A stretch of 43,976 nt of DNA from Candidatus Lightella neohaematopini (GTDB lineage: Bacteria > Pseudomonadota > Gammaproteobacteria > Enterobacterales > Enterobacteriaceae). Under the pieces are notes generated by a model, which was given only the letters and a program-made list of their open reading frames with translations, made no database searches and had not been told where the DNA came from. Positions within the stretch are counted from its first letter, which is position 1. The number at the start of each line of letters is the position of its first letter. Shown one piece after another: positions 39,767 to 43,976 of the stretch. Both the position numbers and the translations under genes were made by a program. The stretch covers positions 1 to 43,976 of the forward strand of contig JAOBJW010000004.1 in the NCBI GenBank assembly GCA_025728315.1, in the 5' to 3' direction.

Positions 39767-40444
39767 AAAAATAAAATTATTGAAATATTTAGTAATATTA
39801 TAAATAGATATAATTTAATGAATGACATTATGTTATTTGGCATACATAAAATATGGAAAAAAATATTAATCATTTACAGTAATATAAGTTATGAAGAAAA
39901 AGTATTAAATTTAGCTTGGGGTGCTGGTAATTTAACATATAAATTATCATCATTAGTTGGTAACGATGAAGAAATTATATTACTAGATATAAGTTTTAAT
40001 ATGCTAAAGAATAGCCGTATTAAATTAAGAAATAGTGGTATTTTAGGAAATATAAATTATATTCAAGGAGATGTTAAAGAATTGCCATTTTCAAAAAATG
40101 TTTTTGATTGTATAATAATATCTTCCAGAATAAGAAATTTTCTTAAGAAAGATCAAGTTTTAAAATCAAGTTATAAAATATTAAAATTAGGTGGAAGAAT
40201 TATAATTTTAGAATTTTCAAGACTAGTAATTAATATTCTTCGTAAGATTTATGACTTTTATTCATTTAATATTATACCATTAATTGGTAAAGTTATTGAT
40301 AATAGCAAAGATAGTTACGAATATTTATTAAAATTTATTAAATTATATCTAAATCAAGAAAAATTAAAATCTATAATTATAGATGCTTGTTTTAGTAATG
40401 TTAATTATATAAATCTTACTAGAGGTATATCAGTGAATATATAA
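39767..40444 (+). pseudogene. ubiE: Decayed ubiquinone/menaquinone C-methyltransferase UbiE
   Basis: UbiE methylates the ring carbon in ubiquinone and menaquinone synthesis. From ATG 39818 the frame is open for 208 residues and aligns with E. coli UbiE (251) from MNDLMSFGIHRLWK on. Homology continues upstream of that ATG (FSNIINRYNLMND matches the family FHSVASKYDVMND) to an in-frame TAA at 39764, so the true N-terminus is lost. The SAM motif LDLAGGTGD reads LNLAWGAGN, losing the acidic residue and a glycine, and FGLRN reads SRIRN. The C-terminus is shortened. Probably non-functional, although the open frame allows a doubt. Confidence 0.85.
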
Positions 40445-40514
40445 AGGATATAAAATTTGATATTTAATAATATATTAATAAAAAATATTAAATAATTTAA
40501 TTTATAAAAGTTAT

Positions 40515-40828
40515 TATCCGATAACATTTGATTTTTATTAAAAAATAAAATTATAAAATTAATCTTATTTAAGCCTTATGTTAATTTAATATTTTTATTG
40601 TCTGAAGATGGTATTAAATCCATAAAAAATTATAATCAATCTAAAATAGATTTTTTAATAAAAATAAGATATGTAGATTTAATTTATTTTTTATTATATT
40701 TTAATAATTACCGTGATATATATTCATTATATAAACCAAAATTATTTAATAAAATAATAGTTCTTATTAAGAATAATTATCTTTATAAATTTAATTATAA
40801 TAATTATAATTATTATTATTTAGTATGA
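40515..40828 (+). pseudogene. ubiJ: Remnant of ubiJ (SCP2-domain ubiquinone accessory factor)
   Basis: UbiJ is a lipid-binding accessory protein of the ubiquinone biosynthesis complex, encoded between ubiE and ubiB in enterics. Here the space between those two genes contains a short in-frame segment whose translation resembles E. coli UbiJ residues 25-80: LLKNKIIKLILF, then NLIFLLSEDGIKSI matching the SLILVFSERQVDVL segment, and a weakly similar continuation. There is no start codon, an in-frame stop interrupts the start, and the C-terminal two thirds are missing. Position supports the call as much as the sequence does. Confidence 0.7.
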
Positions 40829-40966
40829 TTTTAAATAAAGTAATTAATAATAGAAATAAATTTAAATAAATATTATTTTTATATAATTATATATTAATGT
40901 ACTAGTTAAAATAATTAATTATTAATTTTAATATGAGTATAATTAATATTAATAAAAAATACTAAA

Positions 40967-42567
40967 CGGTTATTGTTAATATTTTATACAATAATTTATT
41001 ATAAATTATACGAATTTATACCAAAAAATAAATCTATTATTTTTAATTTTTTTACTAAAGTAGTTTTTCTATTTTTTAAAAAAGTAATATAAATTCTTTA
41101 GGTAAAAGATTAGGAATAGCTTTGCAGGAATTAGGTCCAATTTGGATAAAACTTAAGTAAATGTTATCTACTAGATATGATATCTTTTCAATTAGTATAA
41201 TTAAGCAACTAACTATATTACAAAATAAAGTTAATTCGTCAACTAAATTAGTTACAACTAATTATATAAAATCCATAATAGGTAATAATATTGATATTTG
41301 GTTTAATAATTTTGAATATAAACCAATAGCATCAGCTTCAATTGTGCAAGTACATACTGCATGCTTAAAAAATGGTCAAAAAATTATTGTAAAAATTATA
41401 CGTCCAGATATTTTATCAATTATTAAAATTGATATAGATCTTATGCACATAATAGCTAAATTAATAGCGATTATTATTCCTAGCTTTAAAAGATTCAAAT
41501 TAGAAGATATAATATTAGAATATGAAAGAACTATACTAAATGAATTAGATTTACTTAAAGAAACATCTAATGCAATAAAATTAAGAAATATTTTTAAAAA
41601 TAGTGAAATATTATACATACCTAAAGTTTATCTTAGTTTGTGTAAAAAAATTTTGTGGTTATGGAATGTATATATGGTGTATCAATAAATAATATAAGTA
41701 AATTAAAAAATGTGGTATAAATATGAAATTATTAGCTGAATATGGAATGCAAATATTTCTTACACAAGTTTTTCGTGATAGTTTTTTTCATGGTGATATG
41801 CATTCAGGAAATATATTAGTTAATATTACACAACCACATAAGCCAAAATATATTAGTATAGATTATAGAATAGTTAGATATTTGAATAAAAAAGATAAGT
41901 ATTATTTAGCAGAAAATTTAATTGATTTTTTAACCATGATTATTGTAAAATAGCAGAGTTACACATTAATTATGGGTTAGTTTCATCAAAAACAAATATT
42001 AATGATTTAGAATTTGCTATTCGTTATATTCGTGAACCATGTTTTAAAAAACCATTATCAGAAATATCTTTTAGTAAAATTTTATTTAATTTATTTAAAA
42101 TTATAAAAAAATTTAATATGAAGATTCAATCAAGGTTAGTTTTATTACAAAAAACTATGTTATCTATAGAAAATATGGATAAACAACTATATCCACAATT
42201 ATATCTATGGAAAACAGTTAAACCATTTTTAGAAAATTGGTTAAAGAATCAGGTTAATATATTTAATATAATATCCAACATAAAAAATATACCTAATATG
42301 ATAATTCATTTACTAGAATTACCAAAATTATTAATAAATAATATTATAAACTATAAACTTATGATGCATGATATAAAACAATTATCAAATAATGTAAAAC
42401 TTTATGATAAAAAATATAACAAATGCTATTATTTATTATCAAATAGTATTAATTTAATAGTTATTATTAATTTACTAAATACAAATAATATTTATATTAG
42501 TACTATTTTAATTTTTATTAGTATAATATTAACAATAACAAATTTAAGATATTATAAAAATAATTAA
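40967..42567 (+). pseudogene. ubiB: ubiB (ABC1/ADCK-family kinase-like ubiquinone factor), multiply broken
   Basis: UbiB is an atypical kinase-like protein needed for ubiquinone synthesis. Nearly the whole E. coli protein (546 residues) can be followed here: an N-terminal membrane-proximal part (40967-41080), LGKRLGIALQELGPIWIK, ASASIVQVHTA, VIKIIRPDIL-like [34 protein letters not shown], and the C-terminal membrane helices. Lesions are a frameshift near 41080, TAA at 41158-41160 replacing Gln, one-base losses in A and T runs at 41644-41650 and 41926-41931, and another indel near 41705-41710. Coding similarity is high, so inactivation is recent. Confidence 0.95.
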
Positions 42568-42582
42568 TATAATTTATTAATA

Positions 42583-43177
42583 ATGTTTAAAGATTTAAAA
42601 AGTTTTTTAAACGTTTTAGGATATAAAAAGTAAATAAAAATTATTAATAAATTAATAAGCTCATTTTTAGAAGTTACAGAAGTATCTAGAAAAATACTAA
42701 AAAATGGATAAGCTTTATTTAATAATCTTAAAAAATATAGTATTTCACTACTATATAATCTTTTTGATTCAATGAATAGAATTATGTTAAGATTAGGTGT
42801 AAATAAGAAAAAAGAATTATGTAATATAAGTAATTTAATAATATTTTTACAATTATTAGCTACACCAAATAATTTTTTTAATTTAGTAAAAAGAATACCT
42901 AAATTTCGTTAAATACTTAATATACTAATAAAAATAGTTAAATTAGTTCCATGTTAAGAATTAATTTTGAAAGATAATGATAGATTTAAATAGTATTCTT
43001 GTTATGTATTACTGGTCTAATAACGCTAAACCACTAATTATTTAGGGAATTACTATAATAAAAGAATTAAACGATAGGAAAAATTTAGAAATCTATAAAC
43101 AATAAGTAATCGATAAAACTATAATACTTTGGCTTCACCAAAGAGATGTAACGTTAAATTTTAAAAATGGCAAAAAT
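42583..43177 (+). pseudogene. ubiD: ubiD (3-octaprenyl-4-hydroxybenzoate decarboxylase) remnant
   Basis: UbiD decarboxylates the ubiquinone ring precursor with prenylated FMN. The remnant begins MFKDLKSFLNVL, aligning with E. coli MKYNDLRDFLTLL, then reads in the same frame through stops at 42631 and further stops. Later blocks are clear: LEVTEVSRKILKNG (LEITEIADRTLRAGG), LLYNLFDSMNRIMLRLG, and near 43010-43170 CYW-like WSNNAKPLI followed by stop where Trp is expected, and NLEIYKQ. The last 300 or so residues of the 497 are deleted. tatABCD and rfaH, which lie between ubiB and ubiD in E. coli, are gone. Confidence 0.88.
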
Positions 43178-43217
43178 TAAATATATGATTAAAAATTATT
43201 AAATAATCAATTATAAT

Positions 43218-43922
43218 ATGTCTATTATAAAATGCACATTATATTCATTAAAAAAAATTGCTAAATTTACTTATCAGGTACGTCTAAAATCGATACATGA
43301 TATTACTTTCATGGCAGGACAATATTTATTATTATTAATAAACGGTAATAAATATCCATTTTCTTTAGCATCATCACCATTAAATAAAAATTTTATAGAA
43401 TTACATATTGGATCATCAGTATTTAATCAAAAAATAATTGATATAATTAGTCATATAACATATAAAAAAATTATATTAATAGATGTTCCTTATGGAAATG
43501 CATGGTTAAGAATTAATGATTACCCAATTATGTTAATAATTGGAGGAACTGGTTTTTCTTATGCTCAGTCTATACTATTTACAATTTTTAAAAAGCAACC
43601 AAATAAAAAAATAATATTTTATTGGGGGGTAAAAAATGTTTATGATTTTTATAATTTAAATAAATTAAATTTAATTAATAATAAATTAAATGACATTTTA
43701 ATTAAATTAATAGTAGAAAATCATAATAATATATGGAAAAATAAAACAGGGACAGTTTTAGATTTATTAAAATATTGTAAAACTGACATAAAAAAATATG
43801 ATTTATATATGGCTGGTCCATATAGCATGATTATTAATATAATAAAATTTTTTAATATACATAAAGATATTGCTCCTAAAAATATTTTTAGTGATATTAC
43901 TTGTAATAATAAAAAATCATAA
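43218..43922 (+). CDS. fre: NAD(P)H-flavin reductase
   Basis: Fre reduces free flavins with NAD(P)H; in E. coli it is implicated in ferric reduction and in activating ribonucleotide reductase. The 234-residue product (233 in E. coli) is intact: MAGQYLLLLI, the flavin motif PFSLAS preceded by Tyr where E. coli has Arg (YPFS against RPFS), FIELHIGSS, GGTGFSYAQSIL for nucleotide binding, and YWGVKNVYDFY. C-terminal DLYMAGP matches DIYIAGR. It follows the ubiD remnant, as ubiD-fre are neighbours in E. coli. Survival next to four pseudogenes suggests active selection. Confidence 0.95.
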   Translation: MSIIKCTLYSLKKIAKFTYQVRLKSIHDITFMAGQYLLLLINGNKYPFSLASSPLNKNFIELHIGSSVFNQKIIDIISHITYKKIILIDVPYGNAWLRINDYPIMLIIGGTGFSYAQSILFTIFKKQPNKKIIFYWGVKNVYDFYNLNKLNLINNKLNDILIKLIVENHNNIWKNKTGTVLDLLKYCKTDIKKYDLYMAGPYSMIINIIKFFNIHKDIAPKNIFSDITCNNKKS

Positions 43923-43945
43923 TTATTTATTTATAATAAATCAAC

Positions 43946-43951
43946 TTGACA
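43946..43951 (+). promoter_or_regulatory. Possible -35 hexamer near the window edge
   Basis: TTGACA is an exact sigma-70 -35 consensus. At the expected distance the sequence runs ACGCTT or TACGCT, a weak -10, and the window ends there. In E. coli rrnA follows fre after a few genes, so this may be an rRNA promoter in a deletion-shortened order. The call rests on one hexamer. Confidence 0.25.
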
Positions 43952-43976
43952 TAATAAAAAAACAGTGTACGCTTTT

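Noticed and set aside
40831..40966. Possible small gene between the ubiJ and ubiB relics
   Set aside because: No frame longer than a few codons with similarity; best explained as eroded ubiJ C-terminus.

Overview
The window looks like part of the strongly reduced, AT-rich chromosome of a gammaproteobacterial endosymbiont of the Enterobacterales type. Third codon positions and spacers are almost all A or T. Genes are mostly full-length housekeeping orthologues of E. coli genes, packed tightly, with no transposons, phage or CRISPR. Many local orders match E. coli: rrn spacer tRNAs-gloB-rnhA-dnaQ-gmhA-gpt-tRNA-Thr(CGU); mnmG-atpBEFHAGDC; rsmI-rnpB-yqjA-alx-tRNA-Ile2(CAU)-rpoD-dnaG-rpsU-tsaD-folB-uppP-cca-hldE-ribB-plsC; yfaE-nrdB-nrdA-ubiG-gyrA; rsmD-ftsY-rpoH; ubiE-ubiJ-ubiB-ubiD-fre. 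I cannot name the genus from sequence alone. Wigglesworthia-, Blochmannia- and Arsenophonus-like insect symbionts are all plausible.

Layout. 1-430: the last bases of a 16S rRNA gene, then tRNA-Ile, -Ala, -Asp and -Trp with no 23S or 5S between them. 432-3642: gloB/rnhA, dnaQ, a frameshifted gmhA, gpt and tRNA-Thr. 3653-12109: a complete F1Fo ATP synthase operon (atpI absent) headed by mnmG. 12275-19246: rsmI, RNase P RNA, two membrane proteins (YqjA, Alx), tRNA-Ile2 and the rpsU-dnaG-rpoD operon. 19383-25343: tsaD-folB-uppP, cca, a kinase-only hldE, ribB-plsC. 25345-32434: class Ia ribonucleotide reductase with its ferredoxin YfaE, ubiG, gyrA. 32446-37124: rplY, Mn-type sodA, a probable flgN, marC, pitA, a 550-bp gene-free stretch, and a DUF1820 gene that E. 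coli K-12 lacks. 37164-39710: rsmD, an NG-only ftsY, rpoH (ftsEX gone). 39767-43177: a graveyard of ubiquinone genes (ubiE, ubiJ, ubiB, ubiD; tatABCD and rfaH deleted). 43218-43922: an intact fre.

How it fits together. Replication, transcription, translation and ATP synthesis genes look intact. Two pathways are being lost. ADP-heptose/LPS core synthesis has a single-base frameshift in gmhA and an hldE without its adenylyltransferase domain. Ubiquinone synthesis has ubiE, ubiJ, ubiB and ubiD decayed although ubiG is still open. fre stays intact next to the ruins, which makes sense if its useful job is to keep NrdB active together with YfaE and SodA, all encoded here. The encoded tRNAs lack CCA, so Cca is needed; it has lost its HD phosphohydrolase residues but keeps its nucleotidyltransferase domain.
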